Positions 1 to 8,218 of a stretch of 64,000 nucleotides of DNA are shown piece by piece. The stretch spans positions 62,001 to 126,000 of the forward strand of contig NZ_BBXG01000011.1 in assembly GCF_001570605.1 (NCBI RefSeq), in the 5' to 3' direction. The notes under the pieces are model-generated. The model saw nothing but the letters and a program-made list of their open reading frames with translations, ran no database searches and had not been told where the DNA came from. The position numbers and the translations under genes are program-made. The stretch's first letter is position 1, and every line of letters begins with the position of its first letter. The DNA comes from Herbidospora cretacea (GTDB lineage: Bacteria; Actinomycetota; Actinomycetes; Streptosporangiales; Streptosporangiaceae).

Positions 1-515
1 GTGGTGGTCGCCTGGAGCGCATCCTTGGCGATGTCGACGAGCACGGGGCCGGGACGGCCGCTCGCCGCGATGTGGAACGCCTCGACGATCGTGCGGGGGA
101 TGTCCGCAGGGTCGGTGACGAGGAAGTTGTGCTTGGTGATCGGCATGGTGATGCCGGAGATGTCCGCCTCCTGGAAGGCGTCGGTGCCGATGGCGGCCGA
201 GGCGACCTGCCCAGTGATCGCGACGATCGGCACCGAGTCCATGTAGGCGTCGGCGATGGGGGTGACGAGGTTGGTGGCGCCCGGCCCGCTCGTGGCCATG
301 CACACACCGACCCTGCCGGTGGCCTGCGCGTAGCCCTCGGCGGCGTGCCCGGCGCCCTGCTCGTGACGCACGAGCACGTGCCGGACCTTCTTGGAGTCGT
401 AGAGGGGATCGTAGGCGGGGAGGATCGCACCGCCGGGGATCCCGAACACGGTGTCGACCCCGACCTGCTCCAGTGCCCGCACCAGGGCCTGAGCACCTGT
501 CATCTGTTCGGTCAT
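1..515 (-). CDS. ilvB: Acetolactate synthase large subunit, N-terminal part (cut by window edge)
   Basis: First enzyme of branched-chain amino acid synthesis: it is ThDP-dependent and condenses two pyruvates, or pyruvate with 2-oxobutyrate, in the cytosol. The visible 171 residues start [19 protein letters not shown] and contain the [10 protein letters not shown] segment, the ThDP-activating glutamate in [13 protein letters not shown], and the [14 protein letters not shown] segment, all diagnostic of the family's PYR domain. The frame runs off the left edge, so the FAD and PP domains are outside the window. ATG at 515 is chosen; a second in-frame ATG lies at 503. An attenuation leader precedes the gene. 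Family identity is clear. Confidence 0.96.
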   Translation of the reverse strand, partial: MTEQMTGAQALVRALEQVGVDTVFGIPGGAILPAYDPLYDSKKVRHVLVRHEQGAGHAAEGYAQATGRVGVCMATSGPGATNLVTPIADAYMDSVPIVAITGQVASAAIGTDAFQEADISGITMPITKHNFLVTDPADIPRTIVEAFHIAASGRPGPVLVDIAKDALQATT

Positions 516-552
516 CGGCTCGTTCCTTGTGACTGAGCTGGGCGTGTTCCGG

Positions 553-590
553 CATAAAAAATGCCCCATCCGCAGAGGCGGGACTGGGGC
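553..590 (-). terminator. ilvB attenuator terminator hairpin
   Basis: On the minus strand GCCCCA (590-585) pairs with TGGGGC (568-563) and is followed at once by ATTTTTT (562-556), a textbook intrinsic terminator. It lies between the leader peptide (616-663) and the ilvB start at 515, so it can only act as an attenuator. An alternative, stronger hairpin, ACTTCG...CGAAGT around AGGCGCGCCT, overlaps the end of the leader peptide and could form instead. Confidence 0.85.
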
Positions 591-615
591 GGCGCGCGCA
601 GGACTCTGGACTTCG

Positions 616-663
616 TCAGGCGCGCCTGCGAAGTACTACGAGAAGGATCCCACCGCGATGCAT
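616..663 (-). CDS. ilvB leader peptide (branched-chain amino acid attenuation peptide)
   Basis: A 15-residue frame, [15 protein letters not shown], begins at ATG 663 with AAGGTGGG as Shine-Dalgarno sequence a few bases upstream and ends TGA at 616. Six consecutive codons are Ile-Leu-Leu-Val-Val-Leu, exactly the three products of the pathway that IlvB starts. Stalling at these codons would alter folding of the downstream RNA and let transcription pass the terminator at 553-590. This matches the leader-peptide attenuation known for actinobacterial ilvB operons. The peptide reading is direct; the mechanism is inferred from family knowledge. Confidence 0.88.
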   Translation of the reverse strand: MHRGGILLVVLRRRA

Positions 664-786
664 GGACCCACCTTGTCCGATGAAACGGGCACTCGTCAAA
701 TCCGGTGGGACGGCCATCTCGCAGTGTGAGATCGCGGCTCGAATTGAGTAAAGGGCTACTCACGCGGAGCGAGCGGCGGCGGGGGA

Positions 787-816
787 CGCTGGTGGCCGTT
801 CGTCAGACCACCAGCG
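787..816. promoter_or_regulatory. Inverted repeat just upstream of the lectin gene
   Basis: CGCTGGTGG (787-795) and CCACCAGCG (808-816) form a perfect 9-bp stem with a 12-base loop, ending 16 bases before the lectin GTG start and abutting its Shine-Dalgarno region. No T-run follows, so an operator or a 5'UTR structure is more likely than a terminator. The rest of 664-786 should hold the back-to-back promoters for ilvB and this gene; no convincing -35/-10 pair was found there. Confidence 0.5.
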
Positions 817-832
817 AGAAGAAAGAGGAACC

Positions 833-1339
833 GTGAGATCAATCATGAGAGGTCGCCTCGCCGGCGCTCTCGCGGCGGGGACGTTGCTCCTCGGGCTCGG
901 CGCCACCGCGGCGAACGCCGCCTCCCCCACCCTCGTCGTCAACTACAACAGCGGCCAGTGTCTCGAGGTCAACAACGCCAGCCTCGCGGCCGGCGCCGGG
1001 GTGCTCCAGTGGACGTGCCACGGCGGCAACCACCAGCGCTGGCGGGTGATCGACCTGGGGAACGGATACGTCCGGCTCCAGGTGGAGCACAGCGCACAGT
1101 GCCTGGAGGTCAACAACGCCAGCCTCGCCGCCGGCGCGGGGGTCCTGCAGTGGCCCTGCCACGGCGGCACCCACCAGCAGTGGCAGCGGATCAACACGGG
1201 CGGCGGCTACTACCTCTACAAGGCCCGGCACAGCAGCCAGTGCCTCGAGGTCAGCAACGGCAGCTTCTGGCTCGGCGCCGGCGTCCTGCAGTGGCCCTGC
1301 CACGGCGGCAACCACCAGCGCTGGACCCTGGTGCCCTGA
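833..1339 (+). CDS. Secreted ricin-type beta-trefoil lectin, stand-alone
   Basis: A 168-residue exported carbohydrate-binding protein. Residues 1-30 form a Sec signal peptide (basic start, hydrophobic run, ending near ATAANAA). The mature part is essentially three repeats, each with QCLEV(N/S)N, GAGVLQW and CHGG(N/T)HQ(R/Q)W, i.e. the QxW beta-trefoil (RICIN, CBM13-like) fold with paired cysteines. No catalytic domain is attached, although this module usually decorates glycoside hydrolases. The GTG at 833 has AGAGGAA immediately upstream; ATG 845 is a possible alternative. Likely role: binding galactose- or xylose-containing polymers outside the cell. The sugar specificity cannot be read. Confidence 0.88.
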   Translation: MRSIMRGRLAGALAAGTLLLGLGATAANAASPTLVVNYNSGQCLEVNNASLAAGAGVLQWTCHGGNHQRWRVIDLGNGYVRLQVEHSAQCLEVNNASLAAGAGVLQWPCHGGTHQQWQRINTGGGYYLYKARHSSQCLEVSNGSFWLGAGVLQWPCHGGNHQRWTLVP

Positions 1340-1348
1340 CCGCGTCAA

Positions 1349-1372
1349 GCCGGGGGGTGCGTGACTCCCGGC
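1349..1372. terminator. Hairpin between convergent lectin and GGDEF-EAL genes
   Basis: GCCGGG (1349-1354) pairs with CCCGGC (1367-1372) across a 12-base loop, within the 36-base gap between the two convergent stops. There is no T-run, so it is at best a weak bidirectional terminator. Confidence 0.45.
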
Positions 1373-1375
1373 GTC

Positions 1376-4057
1376 TCAGGCGGAGGCGGTGAGGGTCGTC
1401 CGCATCAGGGTGTCGACGCCCTGGGCGGCCATCGGGCGGCCGACCAGGTAGCCCTGACCCCGGCTGCAGCCCATCTCCCTGAGCAGGTCGAGCTGCTCGG
1501 GACGCTCAATCCCCTCCGCCACCACGATCAGCCCCAGGTCGTGCCCGAGACGCACGATGGTGCGGGTGAGGAGGCTGAGCGTCTCGTCGCGGCCGAGGCC
1601 GCTGACGAAGGAGGGGTCGATCTTGATGATGTCGACCGGGAGCTGGCGGAGCAGGGCGAGGGACGCGTAACCCGTGCCGAAGTCGTCGATCGCCAGCCGG
1701 ACGCCGAGCGCGCGCAGGTCCGACAGCTTGCCGATGGTGTCCTCGGCGTCCTCGACGAGCATCTCCTCGATCACCTCAAGGGTGAGGGCGCTCGGCGGCA
1801 GGCCGCTGTCGGACAGGGCCTCCGAGACGGTCTCGACGAAACCGGCGGCCATGATCTGGCGCTTGGACAGGTTGACCGACAGGCCGATGTCCCAGCTCGC
1901 CGCGCGCCACTCGGCGACCTCGCGGCAGGCCTCGCGCAGTATCCACTCGCTCAGCGGCACGATCAGGCCGGTGTCCTCGGCGGTGCCGAGGAACTGCTCG
2001 GGCGGGGTGAACACGCCGCTCCCCCGGCACCAGCGCACCAGCGCCTCGACGGCGGTGACGCGGGAGGTGGCCAGATCGACCACGGGCTGGTATTCGATCG
2101 CGAACTGCTGGTCGAGCAGGGCCCGCTGGAGGTCGGCGGCGGTCTCCAGGCGGCGTACGGCCTCGGCGTGCATGTGGGCCGCGAAGACCTCGACCCGGCG
2201 CCCGCCCAGGCCCTTGGCCCGCGCCATCGCCACGTCGGCGTTGCGCAGCAGGTCGGCGGCGGAGGTGCCGGGCTCGGTGAAGGCCACCCCGACCGAGGCG
2301 GTCAGCGCGATGTCGCGGTCGGCCACCCGGAACGGCTCCTGCGAGACGGCCCGGACCAGGCGCTCGGCCAGGTCGACGACCATCTGCGCGTCGGCCCCTG
2401 CCTCCAGCAGCACGGCGAACTCGTCGCCGCCCCACCGGGCCAGCGTGTCGTCGGCGCGCAGCGCCTGGCGCAGCCGCCGGGCGGCCTGCCCGAGGAGGTA
2501 GTCGCCGGAGGCGTGGCCCACGGAGTCGTTGACGCCGGTGAAGCCGTCGAGGTCGAGGAAGATCACGGCGGTGCCGGCCGAGCGGGCGAGCACCTCGCGG
2601 GTGCGCTCCTCGAAGTAGGCCCGGTTGGGCAGCCCGGTCACGCCGTCGTGGAAGGTCAGGTGGGTGACCTGGTTGCGGAGCGCCACCTGGTCGGAGACGT
2701 CGCGGGTGGTCACCAGGATCAGTTCTTCGCGGCGCACGTCGCGGGTGGCCACCGACTCGGTCGGCCGCCAGGTGCCGTCGGCGGCGCGGACCCGGCAGGC
2801 CAGCCGGCAGGTGCCGTAGCGCTCGATGTTGCCGTCGTCCTCGGCGACCTGGCGGAGCAGCCCCTGGATGGCGGGCACGTCCTCGGGGTGGACGTAGTCG
2901 ACGATCGGCTTGCCGAGCAGGTGGGCGGGCGCGTAGCCGTAGGTGGTCTCGACGCCGTCGCTGATCTCCTGGACGACCCCTTCGAGGTCGACCATCAGCA
3001 CGACGTCGCCGGTGTTCTCGGCGAGCTGGCGCAGCTGCCGCTCGCTCACGACCGCCTGCCGCCGCATGCCGTCGGCCGACAGCATCACCACGAGCAGCCG
3101 GGCCAGCAGCACGGCCACGGCCGAGACCGCGACGATCGGCATGAGCACGTCACCGGTGGCGGCGGCCGCCTTCACGGCCACCACGATCACGGCCGTGAGC
3201 ACCAGAGCGTAGGGGGTGGCGGTGATCACCACGGGCGGGGTCGCGGCGCCCCGCTGGTCCGAGGGCACCCGGCGGCGTCCGGGCTCCTCGATCCACGGCG
3301 CCACGGCCAGCGCGACGAAACCCAGGGGCGCGACCACTCCGGCCGGGACCATGGGGTCGACGCCGTTGAGCCGGGCCACGGCCGTGGCCAGCTCGGCCAC
3401 GGTGACCGCGAACAGCACCCCGAGCCCGGCCAGCCCGACCGACCGGTTGGCCGCCCGGGAGACCGCCACGAACGGCGCGGCCGCGCAGGTCGCCAGCAGG
3501 CACAGCACCGGCAGCGCGAGGGTGGTGTAGAAGGCGCCCGGCTCCTCGGCCTTGGCGAACATCGGCGCGAGCAGCAGCGCCCAGGTGATCGCGAACAGCG
3601 CGGCGGCCGACAGGTAGCCGTCGCTGATCTGCCGGAACAGCCCGCGGCTCTGCGGCGGGGGCAGCGAGGTCAGCCAGCAGCCGATCATCATCAGCAGCGC
3701 CCCGACCAGCAGCATGAGGTCGGCGAAGGTGAGCACGAAGGCGGTGCCCTCGGCGACCGGCCGCACGCCGATGCCGGCCAGCCAGGTCAGCGCGCCACCG
3801 GCCAGCCACCGCCAGCCGACGGCCTCTCTGCGGTCGCTCGCCGTGTCGCTCACCGTGTCGCCCGCGCCCCGGTCGCCCGAGATGATCCGGCCCGAGGCCA
3901 CCACCAGGGAGGCAGCCGCGAGCAGACCCGTCACCAGGCCCGCCACCGCCGTCACCGCGGAGGCGGATCCCCCCGCTATCAGGGCAGCGGCGATGATCAC
4001 CGCGCCGAGCCCGGCCGCGGCGATGAGCGAGACCCTGGGGTCACGCGTGCCGTTCAC
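1376..4057 (-). CDS. Membrane PAS-GGDEF-EAL cyclic-di-GMP protein
   Basis: An 893-residue c-di-GMP turnover protein. About 320 N-terminal residues hold eight or more hydrophobic helices. A PAS domain follows (about 335-460, starting RQLAENTGDVVLMVD), then GGDEF with an intact RWGGDEF at about 543-547, and EAL (EALVRW at about 671) with LEVIEE, DDFGTGYA and VAEGIE. An inhibitory RxxD site (RADD) lies five residues before GGDEF. Both cyclase and phosphodiesterase motifs look intact, so either activity is possible. The GTG at 4057 has AAGGG upstream. The membrane part plus PAS suggests sensing of a membrane or redox/ligand signal. Domain identity is firm; the direction of net activity is unknown. 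Confidence 0.93.
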   Translation of the reverse strand: MNGTRDPRVSLIAAAGLGAVIIAAALIAGGSASAVTAVAGLVTGLLAAASLVVASGRIISGDRGAGDTVSDTASDRREAVGWRWLAGGALTWLAGIGVRPVAEGTAFVLTFADLMLLVGALLMMIGCWLTSLPPPQSRGLFRQISDGYLSAAALFAITWALLLAPMFAKAEEPGAFYTTLALPVLCLLATCAAAPFVAVSRAANRSVGLAGLGVLFAVTVAELATAVARLNGVDPMVPAGVVAPLGFVALAVAPWIEEPGRRRVPSDQRGAATPPVVITATPYALVLTAVIVVAVKAAAATGDVLMPIVAVSAVAVLLARLLVVMLSADGMRRQAVVSERQLRQLAENTGDVVLMVDLEGVVQEISDGVETTYGYAPAHLLGKPIVDYVHPEDVPAIQGLLRQVAEDDGNIERYGTCRLACRVRAADGTWRPTESVATRDVRREELILVTTRDVSDQVALRNQVTHLTFHDGVTGLPNRAYFEERTREVLARSAGTAVIFLDLDGFTGVNDSVGHASGDYLLGQAARRLRQALRADDTLARWGGDEFAVLLEAGADAQMVVDLAERLVRAVSQEPFRVADRDIALTASVGVAFTEPGTSAADLLRNADVAMARAKGLGGRRVEVFAAHMHAEAVRRLETAADLQRALLDQQFAIEYQPVVDLATSRVTAVEALVRWCRGSGVFTPPEQFLGTAEDTGLIVPLSEWILREACREVAEWRAASWDIGLSVNLSKRQIMAAGFVETVSEALSDSGLPPSALTLEVIEEMLVEDAEDTIGKLSDLRALGVRLAIDDFGTGYASLALLRQLPVDIIKIDPSFVSGLGRDETLSLLTRTIVRLGHDLGLIVVAEGIERPEQLDLLREMGCSRGQGYLVGRPMAAQGVDTLMRTTLTASA

Positions 4058-4166
4058 GCTCGTCGCCCTTTACTTCCGGTCACATCGTCAGTTTGCGCGC
4101 CGGTGCCGCCCCTGATGGGGACATCGGCCCAGTCGTCACCGATCTGATAAACAGGAATTCACGGTA

Positions 4167-4198
4167 CGGACCCGAGGTCACGGCCTCGCTACGGTCCG
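4167..4198 (-). terminator. Stem-loop downstream of the D-2-hydroxyacid dehydrogenase gene
   Basis: CGGACC-CGAGG (4167-4177) pairs with CCTCG (4184-4188) and GGTCCG (4193-4198), a two-part stem located 18 bases past the stop of the gene at 4217. It lacks a U-tract. The remaining bases between 4058 and 4216 should include the promoter of the GGDEF-EAL gene. Confidence 0.5.
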
Positions 4199-4216
4199 GA
4201 ACCAGATTGCGAAGGT

Positions 4217-5128
4217 TCAGTAGCCCGCGCTGATGATATTGGTCAGCGGCCGGCCGGCGTGCAGCCTCCGCAACTGCGCCTCGACATAGACAAGCGCGCG
4301 CCGGGTCGAGGCGGGGGTGCTGCCCGCGACGTGGGGGGTGATGAACAGGTGGGGCGCCTTCCAGAGGGGATGACCGTCGGGGAGCGGCTCGGGGTCGGTG
4401 ACGTCGAGCGCCGCCCGCAGACGCCCCGACTCCAGCTCGGCCAGCAGCGCCCCGGTGTCGACGACGGGCCCCCGGGCGGCGTTGACGAGCAGCGCGCCGT
4501 CCTTCATCCGGGCCAGGAACGCCTTGTCGACCATGCCCTTGGTGGCGGGAGTGGCCGGGACCAGCAGCACCACGACGTCGGCCCGGGGCAGCAGGTCCGG
4601 CAGTTCCGTCTCGGCGTGGACGCCGTCACGGGCGCTGCGGGCCACCCTGACGACGTCGACCTCGAAACCGGCGAGGCGGCGTTCGAGGGCGGCGCCGATG
4701 GAGCCGTACCCGATGATCAGGACCGTGGAGTCGGCCAGGACGCCGGTGTGCTGGTAGGCCCAGCGGCCCTGCTCCTGGGAGCGGACGAAGGCGGGGAACT
4801 CGCGCTGCATCGCGATCATCGCGCCGACCGCCCATTCGGCGGTTCCCGCGTCGTGGACGCCCCTGGCGTTGCACAGCATCACACCATCGGGGACGTGGGG
4901 CAGGTAGGGTTCGACCCCGGCGGTAACCGTCTGGATGAGGCGCAAACGTGTCATCCGCGACAGCAGCCCCGAGATGTCCGGCACCGGGATGAGCGGGGGG
5001 ACCCACACCTCGACGTCCTGCGCCCCGGGCGGTTCGGGGTGGTCTCGCCCGTCGAAAACGGTGTATTCGACGTCGGCCAGGTCAGTCGGGATCGCGGACT
5101 CGGCCTGCGGGGCCACCCAGATCTTCAC
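4217..5128 (-). CDS. D-isomer specific 2-hydroxyacid dehydrogenase
   Basis: A 303-residue NAD(P)H-dependent oxidoreductase that reduces 2-oxoacids to D-2-hydroxyacids. The Rossmann motif LIIGYGSIG lies mid-protein. The catalytic triad is present: Arg in VNAARGPVVD, Glu in LDVTDPEPLP and His in FITPHVAGS. The start is set at GTG 5128 (VKIWVAPQ), the natural N-terminus of the family; the open frame upstream is not protein-like. A TAGGGT element eight bases before it suggests a leaderless message. The gene diverges from the PQQ sugar dehydrogenase with only 37 bp between starts. The substrate (glyoxylate, hydroxypyruvate, phenylpyruvate or other) cannot be deduced. Confidence 0.9.
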   Translation of the reverse strand: MKIWVAPQAESAIPTDLADVEYTVFDGRDHPEPPGAQDVEVWVPPLIPVPDISGLLSRMTRLRLIQTVTAGVEPYLPHVPDGVMLCNARGVHDAGTAEWAVGAMIAMQREFPAFVRSQEQGRWAYQHTGVLADSTVLIIGYGSIGAALERRLAGFEVDVVRVARSARDGVHAETELPDLLPRADVVVLLVPATPATKGMVDKAFLARMKDGALLVNAARGPVVDTGALLAELESGRLRAALDVTDPEPLPDGHPLWKAPHLFITPHVAGSTPASTRRALVYVEAQLRRLHAGRPLTNIISAGY

Positions 5129-5136
5129 AGAGACCA

Positions 5137-5142
5137 ACCCTA
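5137..5142 (-). promoter_or_regulatory. -10 element TAGGGT of the hydroxyacid dehydrogenase
   Basis: TAGGGT on the minus strand ends 8 bases before GTG 5128 and there is no Shine-Dalgarno sequence, the arrangement expected for a leaderless transcript. Confidence 0.5.
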
Positions 5143-5165
5143 ATGACTGGCACAGAAGGGTGTTA

Positions 5166-6272
5166 ATGATGGGCGTAGGCCGGACCGGGCTGCTCACGCT
5201 GGCGGCCGCACTGACGGTGAGCTGCACGGCCGCCTGCACGTCGGAGGTCGGGGTGGGCACGGGCGTGACCCCGACCCCCCTCGCGGCGACGGCGGCGACC
5301 TCCGCTCCCCCGTCGGACGGCCCGCGCACCCTGGTCGAGGGCCTCGAAGTGCCCTGGGCCATCGCGTTCCTGCCCAGCGGCGACGCCCTCGTGACCGAGC
5401 GCAACTCTGGGCAGATCGTCCAGGTGGCCGCGTCGGGCCGCAAGACCGAGATCGGCGCCGTCGACGGGGTGTCCGCGGCGGGCGAGGGCGGCCTCATGGG
5501 CATCGCGGTCTCTCCCTCGTACGAGGAGGACAAGCAGATCTTCGTCTATCTCACGTCGTCGTCGGACAACCGGATCGTCCGCTACACCTTCGACGGCGCG
5601 CTGTCCGACCCGAAGCCGATCGTGACCGGCATCCCGAAGGGCGGCATCCACAACGGCGGCCGCCTGGCCTTCGGCCCCGACGGTTTCCTGTACGCCTCCA
5701 CCGGCGAGATCGGCGACCGGGGCCTGTCCCAGGACCGCGACTCCCTGGCCGGGAAGATCCTCCGCATGACGGCCGACGGCAAGCCCGCCCCCGAGAACCC
5801 CTTCGGCAGCCTGGTCTGGAGCATGGGCCACCGCAACGTCCAGGGCCTGGCCTGGGACGAGAGCGGCAACATGTACGCCACCGAGTTCGGCCAGAACACC
5901 TTCGACGAGGTCAACCTGATCCGTGCGGGCGGCAACTACGGCTGGCCCGAGGTCGAGGGCGTCGCCGCCGACGACCGCTACGTGAACCCGCTGGTGACCT
6001 GGTCGACCGACGAGGCGTCGCCCTCCGGCCTGGCCTACGCCGGTCACGCGGTGTGGGCGGCGGCCCTGCGCGGCGAGCGGCTGTGGAAGGTCCCGGTCAC
6101 CCAGGACGGCGTGGCGGGCCGCCCCGAGGCGCTCTACGAGGGCGAGTTCGGCCGGCTGCGCTCGATCGCGACGGCCCCCGACGGCTCGCTGTGGGTGGGC
6201 ACCAGCAACCGCGACGGGCGCGGCGACCCGAAGGACGGCGACGACCGCATCCTGGTGATCCCGGTGCGCTAG
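5166..6272 (+). CDS. PQQ-dependent sugar (glucose/sorbosone-type) dehydrogenase, exported
   Basis: A 368-residue six-bladed beta-propeller dehydrogenase of the soluble aldose (GSDH) family. Typical blocks are VPWAIAFLPSGDALVTER, GEGGLMGIAV, HNGGRLAFGPDGFLYASTGE and WSMGHRNVQGLAWD; the conserved histidine and arginines are in these. The N-terminus is a signal sequence with two cysteines (LTVSC, TAAC) followed by a Thr/Pro/Ala-rich spacer, so it is probably an anchored lipoprotein, though neither lipobox is canonical. AGAAGGG at 5153-5159 supports ATG 5166 as start. PQQ synthesis genes are not in the window, so its cofactor state is unknown. The stop overlaps that of the convergent neighbour. 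Confidence 0.87.
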   Translation: MMGVGRTGLLTLAAALTVSCTAACTSEVGVGTGVTPTPLAATAATSAPPSDGPRTLVEGLEVPWAIAFLPSGDALVTERNSGQIVQVAASGRKTEIGAVDGVSAAGEGGLMGIAVSPSYEEDKQIFVYLTSSSDNRIVRYTFDGALSDPKPIVTGIPKGGIHNGGRLAFGPDGFLYASTGEIGDRGLSQDRDSLAGKILRMTADGKPAPENPFGSLVWSMGHRNVQGLAWDESGNMYATEFGQNTFDEVNLIRAGGNYGWPEVEGVAADDRYVNPLVTWSTDEASPSGLAYAGHAVWAAALRGERLWKVPVTQDGVAGRPEALYEGEFGRLRSIATAPDGSLWVGTSNRDGRGDPKDGDDRILVIPVR

Positions 6273-8218
6273 TCGGCCGAGGGGCAGGTGACCTCGGGGC
6301 GGGGCTTGTAGACCGTCTTGATGGACTCGGGCCGCTCGGCCGTGCCGTCGGGGCGGATCCGCTCGCGGAGGGTCACGATGGTGAAGCCGGTGACGCCCGG
6401 CACGGGCACGCAGCCCGCCGGGCGGACGTCCGCCGGGGCGGTGGTGAACTGGGTGCGGTCGCTCTGGGTGAGCTTCACCGTGTACGTCTTGGTGCCCCAC
6501 AGCGACACCACCATGACGGTGTCGGAGGCCGAGGCCTGGATGAGCACGCCGTGGTCGGTGTTGTTGCGCCAGACCAGGTCGGGCCCCGGGTAGGAGACGA
6601 CGACCTCGCGCCCGGCCGGGTAGGGCGGCAGGAACGACTCGTGCGGCGTCGCCTCGACGATGTCCAGGCCGCTTTCGAGGGCGGCGTTGTAGAGGACCGT
6701 CCCGGCGACCGAGACCCCCGGCACGTCCTGGGTGCGCCGGCCGTCGGTCTCGATCGGCTCGCCGAGGCCGACGTAGCCGGGCTGGCCCACGCGGCGACCG
6801 GTGGCCTGGTTGAGGGAGAAGGTCTCGCCGGGCCGGACGATCAGGCCGTTGATCCGCCGCGCGGTCTCCTTGATGTTCTCCACGCGCGGCTGGCAGCAGG
6901 TGTAGCTCATGTCGACCCGGACCAGCTGGGTCTCGATGCCGAGCCCGGCGGCCTCCTTGTCGTCGAGGCCGGGTCTGAGCGGGGTCATCGGCACGGCCAC
7001 CGTCCGGGCGCTCGCCCGGCCCAGGACGGCGATGATCTGCGCGCCCAGCTTGGAGGTGTCGATGTCGATCCCGGCCCGTCCGGGCACGAGTTGGGGCCGT
7101 CCGCCGCTGATGACGAAGGTCGCGTCGCGGGGGGCGTCTCCGGCGGGCACGAATCGCATGCCCCGGGTCGCGGCGGCCGCGTCGAACCGGGGTTGCAGCC
7201 CGCCGCCCTGACCCGGCACGAAGGTCAGTGCTGCCGCGATGTCGGGCTGGGTGAGCTGCAGCGAGATGCCTCCGTGGGTCAGCGTGACCGGCGCCGCGAC
7301 CGCCTTGCGCGCCCACGCGACCGCCCGGTTGACGCCGTCGCGCGTGACGCGGGGAACGGCTCTGGCCGGTTTGACGTCGACGATGATGTCGGGGTTCAGG
7401 AAGGCGCCGCGCACCTCCGCCGCCACTCTCGGCACGTCGAGCGCGGTCCCCTCCTTCGGGTAGACCGGCACGGGCCGCAGCCCGTCGAAGGTGACCCCGC
7501 CCTCCACCACCGGCCGCTCCAGCGCCCGCACCACCTGGGTGGAGATGACCTCGCCCAGCCGGTTGCTGTCGACCTGGACGACCGGCGCGACCTCCCGCCC
7601 GCCGGTGACCGACCGCCAGACGTCGACCGGGCTGGGGAACCCCCTGGGCAGCGCCCGGACGGTGGCCGGGATGTCGATGGTCAGGCCGCTCTGCTCCGGC
7701 GCGATCCGCTCGCTCTTGGTCCCGTCGCGCACCACGATGGCGTTGGCGGCCGGCCCGACCAGCCCCGTGGTCAGCCGGGCGGCGGCCTCGGTCGCGGTCA
7801 TCCCGCCCACGTCGACGCCGAGCACGCTGGTCCCGGCGTAGACGGTCCCGGCCATCAGGAAGGCGGGGACGGCGTACAGGACCGCCAGCACGATCCCCAC
7901 CGAGAGAAGACAGGGCCGCACCCAGCGGGTCTTCGGCTCGTCGTCGGGCAGATCGTCGAGCGGGAGCGGCTGGGGCGGCGGGGACTTCCTGGCCTTGCGC
8001 GGCGTCGCGACCGGCCAGACCTCGACCTTGGCGGGCGGCGGTAACGACGTCTCGGGCGGAGCGGTCTTGACGAGGGGCGCGCTGCCGAAGATGTCCGATG
8101 TCACGCCCGGGGGCAGCGAGCCGTTGGCTCGAACGGGGTGCTTACGTGCGGAAACCGCCTCGGAAGCCGCTGCGAACGGATCCGTCGGCGGGTCGATGGA
8201 CGCTTCGGCGTTCCGCAC
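6269..8218 (-). CDS. VanW-family membrane protein with peptidoglycan-binding-type repeats
   Basis: A 649-residue protein with a charged cytoplasmic N-terminus of about 95 residues, one membrane helix (LLSVGIVLAVLYAVPAFLMA), then extracytoplasmic domains. These include two PG_binding_4-like repeats (GVDVGGMTATEAAARL in the first) and a VanW domain with SYTCCQPRVENIKE, PGETFSLN and SVAGTVLYNAALESGL. The family is linked to cell envelope and glycopeptide resistance loci, but its biochemical role is not established. The GTG at 8218 has GGAGGAG upstream. Its TAG stop lies in the palindrome CTAG at 6269-6272, shared with the convergent gene. It probably has a housekeeping wall role. Confidence 0.9.
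   Translation of the reverse strand: MRNAEASIDPPTDPFAAASEAVSARKHPVRANGSLPPGVTSDIFGSAPLVKTAPPETSLPPPAKVEVWPVATPRKARKSPPPQPLPLDDLPDDEPKTRWVRPCLLSVGIVLAVLYAVPAFLMAGTVYAGTSVLGVDVGGMTATEAAARLTTGLVGPAANAIVVRDGTKSERIAPEQSGLTIDIPATVRALPRGFPSPVDVWRSVTGGREVAPVVQVDSNRLGEVISTQVVRALERPVVEGGVTFDGLRPVPVYPKEGTALDVPRVAAEVRGAFLNPDIIVDVKPARAVPRVTRDGVNRAVAWARKAVAAPVTLTHGGISLQLTQPDIAAALTFVPGQGGGLQPRFDAAAATRGMRFVPAGDAPRDATFVISGGRPQLVPGRAGIDIDTSKLGAQIIAVLGRASARTVAVPMTPLRPGLDDKEAAGLGIETQLVRVDMSYTCCQPRVENIKETARRINGLIVRPGETFSLNQATGRRVGQPGYVGLGEPIETDGRRTQDVPGVSVAGTVLYNAALESGLDIVEATPHESFLPPYPAGREVVVSYPGPDLVWRNNTDHGVLIQASASDTVMVVSLWGTKTYTVKLTQSDRTQFTTAPADVRPAGCVPVPGVTGFTIVTLRERIRPDGTAERPESIKTVYKPRPEVTCPSAD

Noticed and set aside
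1361-4147. Very long open frame opposite the PAS-GGDEF-EAL gene
   Set aside because: Low-complexity Gly/Arg/His/Gln-rich translation typical of the antisense frame of a high-G+C gene; the opposite strand encodes a complete, motif-rich enzyme.
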